The notes under the pieces were generated by a model. That model was not told where the DNA came from, made no database searches, and saw only the letters and a program-made list of their open reading frames with translations. A DNA stretch of 64,000 bases from Polyangia bacterium (GTDB lineage: Bacteria; Myxococcota_A; Polyangia; Nannocystales; Nannocystaceae): assembly GCA_030430565.1 (NCBI GenBank), contig JAUIKS010000012.1, forward strand, positions 124,001-188,000, in the 5' to 3' direction. The translations under genes and the position numbers were made by a program. The stretch's first letter is position 1. Every line of letters begins with the position of its first letter. Positions 33,382 to 42,866 of the stretch are shown here, piece after piece.

Positions 33382-34125
33382 CTACTCGGCTTCAGCCGCG
33401 CCCGCGGGCGGCTCCTGGGCGAACACGATCGGGTACGTGACGTCGACGCGCCCGTAGCCCTCCGGCGGGTCGAAGGTCACCGTGTACATCGACTCACGCA
33501 GGCACTCGAGCAGCTCGGGGTGCTTGATGTCGCTGTCTTCGCCGAGCTCGACCTCGTCGACGACGCCGCCGATGTCCTCGTCACCCGCGATCGCGAACTT
33601 CATGACGAGGCGGCCCGCGAGCGCGGCGTCATCCTCGAGCGCGGACTCGTAGCACTCGCGCGCGAGCGGGACGAGGTCGTCTTTGATCCGCTGCCGGATG
33701 TACTCGGGGTCGAGCGTCCTGGGGGGGGAGCCGGCGGGGCGCTTCGTGTCGGCGCCGGCCTTGGCGTCCGCCTCCGACGCGCCGGCGCTCCCCTCCTCGG
33801 GGACGCCGCGGCGCGTCAGCGCGGCCTGGAGCTGCTTGAGCATCTGGTCGCGACGGGCGCGTCGCTCGGGATCTCGCGTGCCCCCGGCGCTCGCGGCCCC
33901 GTCCGCCTTAGCCGCGGGGGTGGTCTTGGCGTCCGCGGGCGCCGTTTTGCGGTCGCCCGCGGGCGCCGTTTTGCGGTCCCCGGCGGTCGCGGGCGTCTCG
34001 GGGGTCTCTTGGAGGACCTGCTTCTGCGCGAAGTACAGCGCGCCGAGGACGACGAGCGCGAGCGCGGGGAGGACGAAGTTCTTGAAGCTGCCGGCGCCGC
34101 CGAGGTCTGCCATACGTGCCGCCAT
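33382..34125 (-). CDS. AgmX/PglI C-terminal domain protein with one membrane anchor
   Basis: About 247 residues from ATG 34125 (ATG 34113 also possible). A transmembrane segment (FVLPALALVVLGALYFAQK, about 14-33) is followed by a repeat (AGDRKTAP twice), a disordered linker, and the AgmX/PglI domain (about 140-235): EYIRQRIKDDLVPLARECYE, AGRLVMKFAIAGDED, HPELLECLRESMYTVTFDPP. AgmX was named from adventurous gliding in Myxococcus; the domain resembles the TonB C-terminus and occurs in many envelope proteins. Upstream of the ECF sigma gene is in the same direction, so it may share its transcript. Confidence 0.85.
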   Translation of the reverse strand: MAARMADLGGAGSFKNFVLPALALVVLGALYFAQKQVLQETPETPATAGDRKTAPAGDRKTAPADAKTTPAAKADGAASAGGTRDPERRARRDQMLKQLQAALTRRGVPEEGSAGASEADAKAGADTKRPAGSPPRTLDPEYIRQRIKDDLVPLARECYESALEDDAALAGRLVMKFAIAGDEDIGGVVDEVELGEDSDIKHPELLECLRESMYTVTFDPPEGYGRVDVTYPIVFAQEPPAGAAEAE

Positions 34126-34254
34126 GGTAGCGCGTGTGGACAGCCGAAGCGCGCTTTGGCACGCTCGGCCGCTGCCGGCGCGCGCCGGCGACCCTGCTCG
34201 CGCTCGCCGGATCAGAGCCGGTGAGCGGAGCGAGTCCAGATCAAGGAGAGATCG

Positions 34255-35370
34255 ATGAAGCAGACGACACTTGTTCAAGCAGCCGCGCTGGCGCTCGCGG
34301 TCCTGGCGACCGCGTGCGGGCCGAAGGCCCAGACCGACACGGCGCCGCCCGAGCCCGCGCCAGCCCCCGCGCCCGCCGAGCCGGTGGTGGAGAAAGAGCC
34401 GGTCCCGCCGATCCCCGCGGGGATGTTCGCGATCACGCCGACGCTCACCGTCAAGGGCGTCGACGCGGCGGTCGACTTCTACGTCAAGGCGCTCGGGGCC
34501 GAGAAGCTCATGAGCATGGCGGGCCCCAACGGCGAGACCATGCACGCCGAGATCAAGATCGGCGACTCGGTCATCATGATCGGCGAGGAGAACCTCGAGG
34601 AGGGCATGAAGTCGCCGCTCTCGCTCGGCGGGACCCCGGCCGGGCTGATGATCTTCACCGAGGACGCCGACGCCGCCTTCGCGCGCGCGACCGCGGCCGG
34701 GGCCAAGCCCGAGATGCCGGTCGACGACATGTTCTGGGGCGACCGCTTCGGCACCGTGGTCGATCCCTTCGGGCATCGCTGGTCGGTGGCGACCCACGTC
34801 GAGGAGCTGACCGGCGAGCAGATCCAGCAGCGCGCCGACATCATCAGCACGGTGAAGAACCCGAAGAAAGCCGCCAAGAAGTGGAAGGCGATCAAGGGCA
34901 CGCCGGCGACGCAGAAGCAGCCGTCGCAGTACCACACGGTCACGCTGGCGCTGACGGTGGCGAACGCCGACGAGGCGATCAAGCAGTACACCCAGGCCTT
35001 CGACGCCAAAGAGATCACGCGCATGCCGACGCCGGACGGCAAGATCATGCACGCCGAGCTGATGATCGGCGACTCGCGCATCATGCTGAACGACGAGATG
35101 CCCGAGATGGGCACGAAGTCGGCGAAGACCCTCGGCGGCTCGCCCGTCGGGATCATGATGTACACCGTCGATGTCGACATCGCGTTCACGCGGGCGACCA
35201 ACGCCAAGGCGGCGCCGGCGATGCCGGTCACGGACATGTTCTGGGGCGACCGCTACGGCGCGGTCGTCGACGGTGAGGGCTACTTCTGGGGGCTCGCCAC
35301 GCGGGTGGAGAACCTCACGCCCGAGGAGATGGCTGAGCGCATGAAGGCCCAGGCGCCGCCGCAGTCGTGA
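34255..35370 (+). CDS. VOC-family lipoprotein with two PhnB-like domains
   Basis: About 371 residues with AAGGAGAG before ATG 34255. Lipobox LATAC, then a Pro/Ala linker. Two glyoxalase-fold (PhnB-type VOC) domains follow at about 60-190 and 225-350, each with MHAEIKIGDS or MHAELMIGDS, a DMFWGDR loop and a VVDPFGHRWSVA-type strand. PhnB-like proteins lack the metal-binding set of true glyoxalases, so binding and not catalysis may be its job. A secreted lipoprotein form is unusual for this family. Confidence 0.85.
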   Translation: MKQTTLVQAAALALAVLATACGPKAQTDTAPPEPAPAPAPAEPVVEKEPVPPIPAGMFAITPTLTVKGVDAAVDFYVKALGAEKLMSMAGPNGETMHAEIKIGDSVIMIGEENLEEGMKSPLSLGGTPAGLMIFTEDADAAFARATAAGAKPEMPVDDMFWGDRFGTVVDPFGHRWSVATHVEELTGEQIQQRADIISTVKNPKKAAKKWKAIKGTPATQKQPSQYHTVTLALTVANADEAIKQYTQAFDAKEITRMPTPDGKIMHAELMIGDSRIMLNDEMPEMGTKSAKTLGGSPVGIMMYTVDVDIAFTRATNAKAAPAMPVTDMFWGDRYGAVVDGEGYFWGLATRVENLTPEEMAERMKAQAPPQS

Positions 35371-35421
35371 GCGTGTGACAGCGCCGCTTTGCCCGCGCGA
35401 CGCGCGTGGCGGTTTCGCGCG

Positions 35422-35450
35422 CCCGGGGCCGGCAGCTCGCCGGCTCCGGG
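35422..35450 (+). terminator. Strong GC hairpin after the VOC gene
   Basis: CCCGGGGCCGGC and GCCGGCTCCGGG pair around AGCTC with one mismatch. No T-run follows, so it may be a rho-dependent stop or pause site. Confidence 0.4.
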
Positions 35451-35523
35451 TGTTCGCAATTGCGGGGTCGCTTGGATTTGTCGAGTTTTTCGCGCCCGGA
35501 CCGGTCTTGAGTAGGGTGGCGGA

Positions 35524-36567
35524 GTGCAGGAATTCGAGATCCACGTCGAGGACTCGCTGCTGAGCCCCTCGAGCGCGCCGGGGCGCGACGCGTTGAAGCG
35601 CAGGACGGCGTTCGGCGAGATGCCCGTGCGGAAGCCGCGGGCGCCCCATCTCGACGACCTCGGCGTCGGCAACCTCGTGGCCCACAACAAGCGCTACGAG
35701 ATCATCAGGTGCATCGGCGAGGGCGGCATGGGGCGCGTCTACCTGGCCTTCGACCCGGTGCTGCGGCGCGACGTGGCGCTGAAGGTGATGAAGCCCGAGG
35801 TCCCCGAGTCCGAGCGCCGCCGGTTCCGCCGCGAGGCCATCTACGGCGCGCGGTTCTGCCACCCGAGCGTCGCGCGGGTCTACGACATGGGCGCGATGGG
35901 CGACTCGGGGCGACCCGAGTGGTTCTCGATGGAGTACCTCGAGGGCTCGGACCTCGAGCGCGTGGTCGACCGCGCGCGCAACCGCGATCGTCGGCTGCCG
36001 CTGCTCTCGGTCCTCGACGTGTTCCGCCAGATCCTCGCGGCGCTGCAGTACTGCCACGACTGCCGGGTCGTGCACCGCGACGTCAAGCCGGCGAACATGT
36101 TCGTCACGCGCGACCCGAACACGCGCTTCATGACCAGCAAGCTGCTCGACTTCGGCATCGCGATCGACCTCGACGTCCAAGAGGTCAACGAGCGGCTGTG
36201 CGGCGACCCCTTCTACATGTCGCCCGAGCAGACGCGGCCGGGGCTCAAGCTCGATCACCGCGCCGACATCTACGCGGCCGGCCTCAGCCTGTACGAGGTC
36301 GTGACCGGCCTGCACCCCTTCGGCAGCCTGCGCGACGCGCCGCTCGGCGACATCTTCCACGCGCAGCGCGAGTGCGTCGCGCCGCCGATGAGCGAGTTTA
36401 TGCCCCCGGGGACATCCGCGCGGGTGGCCCACGGCCTCGACATGATCTTCGAGCGCGCGTGCGCCAAGGATCGCGACGAGCGCTTCCAGACCGCCCGCGA
36501 CATGCTCGAGGCGATGATGGTGGTGCTGACGCCGGGCTCGATGAGCGCGGGCGTCGGGCTCGGCTGA
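35524..36567 (+). CDS. Ser/Thr protein kinase, cytoplasmic, single domain
   Basis: About 347 residues from GTG 35524. After a 55-residue head comes a full kinase domain: IGEGGMGRVYLAFD (about 66), VALKVMK, VVHRDVKPANMFV (about 185), LLDFGIAI (about 209) and YMSPEQT. All catalytic residues are present. There is no transmembrane segment or sensor tail, so it acts in the cytoplasm. It is convergent with the giant hybrid kinase. Its glycine-loop codons (tacctggccttcgac) differ from the core used by the integrative element. Confidence 0.9.
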   Translation: MQEFEIHVEDSLLSPSSAPGRDALKRRTAFGEMPVRKPRAPHLDDLGVGNLVAHNKRYEIIRCIGEGGMGRVYLAFDPVLRRDVALKVMKPEVPESERRRFRREAIYGARFCHPSVARVYDMGAMGDSGRPEWFSMEYLEGSDLERVVDRARNRDRRLPLLSVLDVFRQILAALQYCHDCRVVHRDVKPANMFVTRDPNTRFMTSKLLDFGIAIDLDVQEVNERLCGDPFYMSPEQTRPGLKLDHRADIYAAGLSLYEVVTGLHPFGSLRDAPLGDIFHAQRECVAPPMSEFMPPGTSARVAHGLDMIFERACAKDRDERFQTARDMLEAMMVVLTPGSMSAGVGLG

Positions 36568-36580
36568 GCCGCGACCGCGG

Positions 36581-39500
36581 CTACTCAGCCGCGCGCGCGG
36601 GCGCGGCGTTGAGCGCCCGCAGCGAGACCGTGAAGACGCTGCCCTCGCCCTCGACGCTGTCGACCGAGACGCGCGCGCCCATGCGCTCGCACAGCTTGCG
36701 GACGATGGTGAGCCCGAGGCCGGCGCCGCCGTACTGTCGCGTCGACGAGTTGTCCGCCTGGTTGAAGGCCTCGAAGATCGTGTGGCGCGTCTCCGCGGTC
36801 ATCCCGATCCCGGTGTCGGCGACGGTGAGCTCGACCCACGCCGAGCCGTCGCTGTCGACGCGCTTGCGGCCGCCGAGCGTGATCGTGCCGTCCTCGGTGA
36901 ACTTGTTGGCGTTGTTGAGCAGGTTGAAGAGCACCTGTCGCAGCTTCTGGGGGTCGCAGCGCAGCGGCCCGAGCTCGCCCTCGAACGAGCAGCGCAGCTC
37001 GTTGCCGGAGTACTGGATCTGCGGGTGCACGGCGTCGGCGACCTCGCTGAGCAGCGCGTCGACTTCGAATTCGACGGGCTGAAGCGCGAGCGTGCCGGCC
37101 TCGATCTTGGTGAGGTCGAGGATGTCGCCGATGATCCCGAGCAGCAGCTCGCCGGAGCGGTGGACCCGCTGGAGGTCCTCGACGAGATGGCTGAAGTTGC
37201 CGTCGGCCTGCTGCAATTCGTCGACGGTCAGCTCGGTGTAGCCGAGGATCGCGTTGAGCGGCGTCCGCAGCTCGTGGCTCATGTTGGCGAGGAAGCGGGA
37301 CTTCGCCTGGCTGGCGGCCTCGGCCTCGAGGCGCGCGGCCTCGAGGCGCTCGTAGAACATCACGTGCTGGATCGAGATCGCCGCCTGGACCGCGAGGACC
37401 TTGAGCGTCTCGAGGCGCGCGGGGGTGAACACGCCGGCCGCGAGGCTGTTTTCGAGGTAGAGGACGCCGAGGCTCTCGCCTTGGTGGAGGATCGGCGCGC
37501 ACAGGATCGAGGCCGCGCCGCGCGAGCGGACCCAAGGGTCGTCGCCGAACACCGGATCGGCGGCGGCGTCCTCGAGCACCACCGGCTCGCGCTTGCGGTG
37601 GGCGAGCAGCGCGATCGGGGCCGCGAGCGCGGTGCACTCGGCGAGCGGCGTCTGCAGCGGCCGGATGTCGCCGCCGCTGCGGGCGGTGTACTCGAGCTCC
37701 GCGACCAGCTCGCCGTCGCGCGCGAGCACGAGCACGCCACGCTCGGCGCCGGCGTTCTCGACCGCGATCTGCATGACCTTGGTCTGCAGCCGGCTCAGGT
37801 CCATCTCGGTGGCGAAGGCCTCGGAGGCGCGCAGCACCGAGCGGAGGTCGAGCGCGAGGTTGATGCCGCTGCCGGCGGAATTGGTCAGCGAGGCGGAGCT
37901 CGGCTGGCCGGCGTGGGCGGTCGTCGTGACGGTGATCGTGCGCTCGGTCGAGCGGCGACCCTCCACGAGGCGCTCGAGCCCCGGGAATTCCTGGTCGAGC
38001 AGCGCGACCTTGGCGTGCGCCCCCCAGCGCGCGTAGAGCTGACGTGCGCGCGCGAGGTAGGGGTGCCCGGCCTCGAGCGCGCCGGCGCCGAGGAAGTAAC
38101 GCCCGCACAGCTCGCGCGCGAGCGCCTCGTCGTGCAGGAAGCCGCGCGCGCGCGCCTCGTCGATCGCCTTGGTGTAGGCGGTGAGGGCCGCCTCCCCGTC
38201 GCCGGACACGCGCAGACGCTCGGCGCGCAGGAGCGCGGCCTTGTGCAGGAAGTTGGCGGGGCAGCGCTCGGCGAGCTTGTCGAGCTTGCGCAGCGGGCCC
38301 CGGATCGCGCGGGCGGCCGCGCGCCGGCGCTTCAGCGCCGCGGCGACTATGCCCTCTTGCAGCAGGATGTCGGAGATGTCGAAGCCGACCGCCAGGACCC
38401 GCTTCATCAACGCGCCGTGCGTGTCGAGCAGCTGCCGCGCCTCGCGGAAGCGGCGGGCGTAGACGGCGAGGCGCAGCCGCATGGACGCGGTGAAGGCGAG
38501 CACCGTCCCGCCTCGGCGCTCGCCGACGCTCGCCACGAACGCGCGCTCGTCAAAGTCGTCGCTGTCGAGGACGTGCAACGCCGCGGTCTCACCCCGCAGC
38601 GCGCGGACCAGCTGGCGCATCGGCGCGAGGTTGTTGAGCGCCCCCATCGCGCCCACGCGCTCGCCGAACGCGCGCGCCTGCTCGATGGCCGCGAGCGCGC
38701 TGTCGAGCGGGCGACCCATGTGCAGGTAGAGGTTGCCGCGGAGCATCTTGCACAGCGCGGCGTAGACCATGTTGCCGCCCTCGAGCCCACGCTGGAAGCC
38801 GAGCTCGACGTGCTCGATGCCCTCGTCGATCGGGTGGGTCCAGTGGATCACCATCCCGGCGTAGAGGAAGCGGACCAGCGACTCGACGGAGGGGTTCGGC
38901 ATGCGCTCGAGGATCTTCAGCGAGAGCTGCCCGTAGGCCTCGATCGCGCCGTAGTCTCCAGAGCCCATCCCGACGAGCAGGCCGTAGGTGATGAAGCCCG
39001 CCGCCGAGTTCGCGGTGTTGCCGTGGCGCGCCGAGAGACCGGCGGCCCGCATGGCGAGGACGAGCATCAGGTTCTCGTCGTGGCCGAAGGCGGCGCCGCT
39101 CGTGTTGTAGATGACGCTGCGCAGCAGCTGGACGCGGGGGTCGTCGGAGCGCGGGGCCTCGAGCAGCTCCTCGGGCGTGCGCCGGCCGATCGCGACGCGG
39201 GCGCGCAGGTACTCCCGCGTGACCGAGGCCATCCCGGGGCGCGTGGGCAGGGGGGAGCCGAGCAGCGACATGGCGACGCGCCCGCGCGCGATCGCCTCCT
39301 CGTGCTCGTCTCGGTGCATGTACAGCGCCACGCGCATGTTCTCGATCTCGGCGCGCTGCAGGTCGCCTTGCGCGTTGCGGTAGAGCTCGACGAACAGCTC
39401 GCGCGCCGCGTCGAAGCGCGTCAGCACGAACTCGCACTCGGCGGCGCAGCGCAGCAGCAGCCAGGCGCGCTCGTGGTCGCGGGACCAGGCGTGCGCGGGC

Positions 39501-41794
39501 AGCAGCCGGCGGCCGACGGCGTAGTGCTCGGCCGCCGATTCGAACGCGGCGGCCGCCTGGGCCTTGCGCCCTGCGGACAGGTTGAGCCACGCGACGCGCT
39601 CGCGCTCGCGCGGGTCCTCGAGCAGCTCCTCGGCGCGGTTGATGTGGTTGAGCGCGTCGAACAGCTCGCCGCGCGGGTCGTCGCTGATCAGCCGCTTGAG
39701 CATGTAGCGGCCGATGTAGAGGTGCGTGCGCGTGCGCGTCCCTGGCTCGATCGTGCCGTAGACCGCCTCGCGCACGCGGTCGTGGACGAAGCGATACCCG
39801 GCGTCGACCTGCGCGTCGATGAGGCCGCTCTCGATCGCCGGCAGCAGCGCGTCCTCGATGGCCTCGACGCCGCGCCCGTCGATCCGCGCGAGCGTCGTGG
39901 CGTCGAAGCGGGTCCCGACGCACGCGGCGAGCCGCAGGGCTCTGAGCGTCGCCTGGCCCTGCGCGCGCGCGCGTCGCTCGAGGATGTCGATGACGTTGTC
40001 GGTGATCGGCGCGGCGTCGATCGCCGCGAGCTCCCACACCCAGCGCGCGCGCTCGAGGTCGTACTCGAGCAGCTCCGTGGCGTGCAGCGTCTTGAGGAAC
40101 TGACCGACGAAGAAGGGGTTGCCGCCGGTCTTGGCGTGCACGCGCGCGGCCAGGGGCGCGACGGCCTCGCCGGGGAGCGAGAGCGCGTCGCGCAGCAGCG
40201 CGCGGACATCGTCCTCGGCGAGCGGCCCGAGCTCGATCGAGCGCACCGGCAGGCCCGCGCGCTCGAGCGCCGCGAGGCACTTGCGCAGCGCGTGGTGCTC
40301 CGCGACCTCGTCGTCGCGGTAGGAGCCGAGCAGCAGCAGGCTGCAGCTCGCCGCCGCGTCGAGGAGGATCGGCAGCAGCTCGAGCGTCGCGGCGTCCGCC
40401 CACTGGAGGTCGTCGAGCAGCAGCACGAGCGGGTGACCGCGGCGCGCGAGCGCGTGGATGAAGCGCCGGTAGGTCTCGTGCATGCGGCCGCGCGCGGCCT
40501 CCGGCGAGAGCTCGTTGAGCTCGCGCTGGTCGCCGAGCAGCGCCGCGAAGTCCGGGAGCGTGTCGAGGATCAGCCGGCCGCTCTCGCCGACGGCCTCGCG
40601 CAGGCGGACGCGCCACCGCTCGAGCCGCGCGGGCGTCTCGGCGAGCAGGTACGGCGCGAGGTGAGCGAGCGCGGCGAGCAGCCCCGAGTAGGGGATGTCG
40701 CGCTGCACGAGGTCGTACTTGCCGCCCACGAGCAGGCCCTCGTGCCGGCTCAGGTCGCGCTGCAGCTCGTGCACGAGCGCCGACTTCCCGATCCCGGCCG
40801 GGCCCTTGACGAGCACGAGCTCGCTGCCGCCCGCGCGCACGCGCTCGAGCGCCGAGACGATCTTCGAGAGCGCCTCGTCGCGCCCGTAGAGCCTGTGCGG
40901 CAGCTCGAGCCTGTCACTTCGGTCCTGTCGCCCCAGGGGGAAGGGCTCGATCGCGCCGCGCTCTCGCAGCTGCCGCGCGCACTCGCGGAGGTCGAGCAGC
41001 AGCCCGCGCGCGCTCTGGTAGCGCGCGTCTGCGGACTTGGCGAGCAGGCGCATGATGATCTCGGAGAGCTGCGTCGGGATGTCGGTCACGCGCCGCGGCG
41101 ACTCGGGCGTGAGCGCGATGTGGGCGTGGACCAGCTCGGCCGGGTCCTCGCAGGTGAAGGGCGGGCGCCCGGCGAAGATCCGGTACAGCGTCCCGCCGAG
41201 CGAGTAGAGATCGGCGCGGTGGTCGAGCGGCCGGTTCATGCGACCCGTCTGCTCAGGCGCGATGTAGTCGAGCGTGCCCTCGAGGTCGTTGGGGTTGACG
41301 AGGCCGGCGAGCTCGCGCGGCAGCTTGGTCGCGACGCCGAAGTCGATCAGCTGCATCGCGCCCGCGGCGTTGATGAGCACGTTCCGCGGGTTGAGGTCTT
41401 TGTGGATGACGCGGCGCGCGTGCAGGCCCGCGACCAGCTCGCAGAGCTTGATCGCGAGCTCGAGGGACGCGCGCAGCCCCGGGCGCTCGCGCTCGAGGTG
41501 CGCGGCGAGGGTCTCGCCGCCGATATCTCGGAGCACGAGCGTGTGCCCGCCCCCCAGCTCGTACAGCTCGAGCGCCCGGACGATCCCGGGGTCCTCGAGG
41601 CCCTCGAGGATCGCGTGCTCGTGGCGCAGCCGGGCGATCGCTGAGGGCGTCGCGCGCTCGGGCGCGAGGTGCTTGAGGACCACCGGCGACTGATCGCGGC
41701 GATCGGTCGCGCGGTAGACGACCGTCGAGGCGCCCTCGTGCAGCAGCTCGAGGAGCCGAAACTCCCGGAGCGAGGCCTCGCTTGGTCCCGTCAT
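36581..41794 (-). CDS. Hybrid kinase: Ser/Thr kinase, AAA-type ATPase/TPR, GAF and histidine kinase
   Basis: About 1737 residues from ATG 41794 (an upstream ATG at 41917 adds an Arg-rich leader). Residues 1-265: kinase-like domain with VVLKHL, VIHKDLNPRNVLI and IDFGVA. About 320-700: AAA ATPase with Walker A GPAGIGKSALV and LLLDDLQWADA. About 700-1300: helical repeat region. About 1331-1480: GAF domain (LDSLGVLYLENS-like GESLGVLYLENSLA). About 1508: phospho-acceptor FLANMSHELRTPLNAILGY. About 1560-1725: HATPase with NNANKF and GGAGLGLTI. It ends without a receiver domain, so it must pass phosphate to a separate regulator. This class is typical of large multicellular or predatory bacteria. Confidence 0.9.
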   Translation of the reverse strand: MTGPSEASLREFRLLELLHEGASTVVYRATDRRDQSPVVLKHLAPERATPSAIARLRHEHAILEGLEDPGIVRALELYELGGGHTLVLRDIGGETLAAHLERERPGLRASLELAIKLCELVAGLHARRVIHKDLNPRNVLINAAGAMQLIDFGVATKLPRELAGLVNPNDLEGTLDYIAPEQTGRMNRPLDHRADLYSLGGTLYRIFAGRPPFTCEDPAELVHAHIALTPESPRRVTDIPTQLSEIIMRLLAKSADARYQSARGLLLDLRECARQLRERGAIEPFPLGRQDRSDRLELPHRLYGRDEALSKIVSALERVRAGGSELVLVKGPAGIGKSALVHELQRDLSRHEGLLVGGKYDLVQRDIPYSGLLAALAHLAPYLLAETPARLERWRVRLREAVGESGRLILDTLPDFAALLGDQRELNELSPEAARGRMHETYRRFIHALARRGHPLVLLLDDLQWADAATLELLPILLDAAASCSLLLLGSYRDDEVAEHHALRKCLAALERAGLPVRSIELGPLAEDDVRALLRDALSLPGEAVAPLAARVHAKTGGNPFFVGQFLKTLHATELLEYDLERARWVWELAAIDAAPITDNVIDILERRARAQGQATLRALRLAACVGTRFDATTLARIDGRGVEAIEDALLPAIESGLIDAQVDAGYRFVHDRVREAVYGTIEPGTRTRTHLYIGRYMLKRLISDDPRGELFDALNHINRAEELLEDPRERERVAWLNLSAGRKAQAAAAFESAAEHYAVGRRLLPAHAWSRDHERAWLLLRCAAECEFVLTRFDAARELFVELYRNAQGDLQRAEIENMRVALYMHRDEHEEAIARGRVAMSLLGSPLPTRPGMASVTREYLRARVAIGRRTPEELLEAPRSDDPRVQLLRSVIYNTSGAAFGHDENLMLVLAMRAAGLSARHGNTANSAAGFITYGLLVGMGSGDYGAIEAYGQLSLKILERMPNPSVESLVRFLYAGMVIHWTHPIDEGIEHVELGFQRGLEGGNMVYAALCKMLRGNLYLHMGRPLDSALAAIEQARAFGERVGAMGALNNLAPMRQLVRALRGETAALHVLDSDDFDERAFVASVGERRGGTVLAFTASMRLRLAVYARRFREARQLLDTHGALMKRVLAVGFDISDILLQEGIVAAALKRRRAAARAIRGPLRKLDKLAERCPANFLHKAALLRAERLRVSGDGEAALTAYTKAIDEARARGFLHDEALARELCGRYFLGAGALEAGHPYLARARQLYARWGAHAKVALLDQEFPGLERLVEGRRSTERTITVTTTAHAGQPSSASLTNSAGSGINLALDLRSVLRASEAFATEMDLSRLQTKVMQIAVENAGAERGVLVLARDGELVAELEYTARSGGDIRPLQTPLAECTALAAPIALLAHRKREPVVLEDAAADPVFGDDPWVRSRGAASILCAPILHQGESLGVLYLENSLAAGVFTPARLETLKVLAVQAAISIQHVMFYERLEAARLEAEAASQAKSRFLANMSHELRTPLNAILGYTELTVDELQQADGNFSHLVEDLQRVHRSGELLLGIIGDILDLTKIEAGTLALQPVEFEVDALLSEVADAVHPQIQYSGNELRCSFEGELGPLRCDPQKLRQVLFNLLNNANKFTEDGTITLGGRKRVDSDGSAWVELTVADTGIGMTAETRHTIFEAFNQADNSSTRQYGGAGLGLTIVRKLCERMGARVSVDSVEGEGSVFTVSLRALNAAPARAAE

Positions 41795-41976
41795 CGTACC
41801 TACACCTGCGCCCGTCTCGCCGCAGGCGCGCGGGCCGTAGCAGGAGTGTAGCTCGCGAGCCCGGCGATCGGTCGCGCGCGGCCGCGCGTTCGCGGGGTCC
41901 GTGGGGAGAAGCGCCACAGCGCTTCATATCGGAGCGCTCGCGACCGAGCGCTCCCGCGACGGATCGAGCGCGCGGC

Positions 41977-42792
41977 TCAGGCCGCCGCGTTCGCGAGGCC
42001 CGCGAGGTGCTCGCGCGCGAGCTCGTAGTTGTCGTTCTGCCAGGGGTGAAAGTCGCGCCGGATGTACTCGCGGATCCCCCGGAGAAATACGCGTCGAGCG
42101 ATGGACTCGCGGTCGCCGCTTCGGAGCTGCCGCAGGACCTCGCGCCAGCGCATCCCCGGCTCCTGACGCAGCAGCATGATCACCGCCGCGAACCAAAAAC
42201 CAGCGAGGCCCGCGGTCGCGATAGCGAGCCCGCCCATCCGCAGCGCGTAGCTAGGGTTGACGCGCTGCAGGACGTCGAAGGCGACCGCCTTGTGCTCGAT
42301 CTCCTCCGCCGCGTGCCAGAGCAGCAGCGCGCGCACGCGCTCGTCCGCGTGCTCGAGGACCCCGTGCCGGAGCGCGCCCTCGGCCATGATCGCGGTGTAG
42401 TGCTCGAGCGCGACCGTGACCGACAGCGCCAGCTCTCGGCCGAAGCGCGGCTCGAGCAGCTCGAAGGCGATGCGCTCGTAGGCGCGCAGGAACCCGCGGA
42501 TCTCGTAGCCCTGCTGCTCGAGCGTCGCGAACATGCGCTCGTGCTCGTGCGCGTGACGACCCTCCTGCCCGAAGAAGCCCTTCACCTGGGCGCGCAGCGT
42601 CGGATCGTCGAGCTCGCGGAAGAAGTGCTTGACGCTGCGCACGAAGAACCGCTCGCCGAGCGGGAACAGCAGGTTGACCGCGTTGGAGATGTGCGTCGGG
42701 ACAGCTAGTCCAGCCATCCAGTGACGCGGCAGGCCGTCAAACGGGAGGTCGAGGACGCGCGGGGTGACCGTGATCTCGGGGGCGTCGGGCAT
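41977..42792 (-). CDS. Metal-dependent hydrolase family protein (PF10118 type)
   Basis: About 271 residues, with AGGAG before ATG 42792. It has the family pattern: PTHISNAVNLLFPLGERFFV, the FFGQEGRHAHEHE iron-site-like cluster, LEHYTAIMAEGAL, and WHAAEEIEHKAVAFDV. The spaced Glu/His residues resemble ferritin-like di-iron proteins. A hydrophobic segment lies near 190-210. Substrate unknown. It is divergent from a TetR gene across two operator-like palindromes, one overlapping its ribosome site, so it is very likely repressed by that TetR. Confidence 0.85.
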   Translation of the reverse strand: MPDAPEITVTPRVLDLPFDGLPRHWMAGLAVPTHISNAVNLLFPLGERFFVRSVKHFFRELDDPTLRAQVKGFFGQEGRHAHEHERMFATLEQQGYEIRGFLRAYERIAFELLEPRFGRELALSVTVALEHYTAIMAEGALRHGVLEHADERVRALLLWHAAEEIEHKAVAFDVLQRVNPSYALRMGGLAIATAGLAGFWFAAVIMLLRQEPGMRWREVLRQLRSGDRESIARRVFLRGIREYIRRDFHPWQNDNYELAREHLAGLANAAA

Positions 42793-42811
42793 TATTGACT
42801 CCTGTTCAATA
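42793..42811. promoter_or_regulatory. TetR operator 1
   Basis: TATTGACTCCTGTTCAATA, a palindrome TATTGA-N7-TCAATA. It overlaps the ribosome site of the hydrolase gene. Confidence 0.7.
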
Positions 42812-42822
42812 ACCATAGGCCG

Positions 42823-42841
42823 TATTGAACAGGAGTCAATA
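42823..42841. promoter_or_regulatory. TetR operator 2
   Basis: TATTGAACAGGAGTCAATA, the exact reverse complement of operator 1, 11 bp away. The two make a 49-bp perfectly symmetric control region between the divergent genes. Confidence 0.7.
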
Positions 42842-42866
42842 GTCGACTTGGCTACACTCCCCCGGA

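Noticed and set aside
36782..41644. A 1620-residue antisense frame opposite the hybrid kinase
   Set aside because: High GC gives long stop-free antisense frames; its sequence is the Arg/Leu/Val-rich pattern of a shadow, while the minus strand has clear kinase and ATPase motifs.
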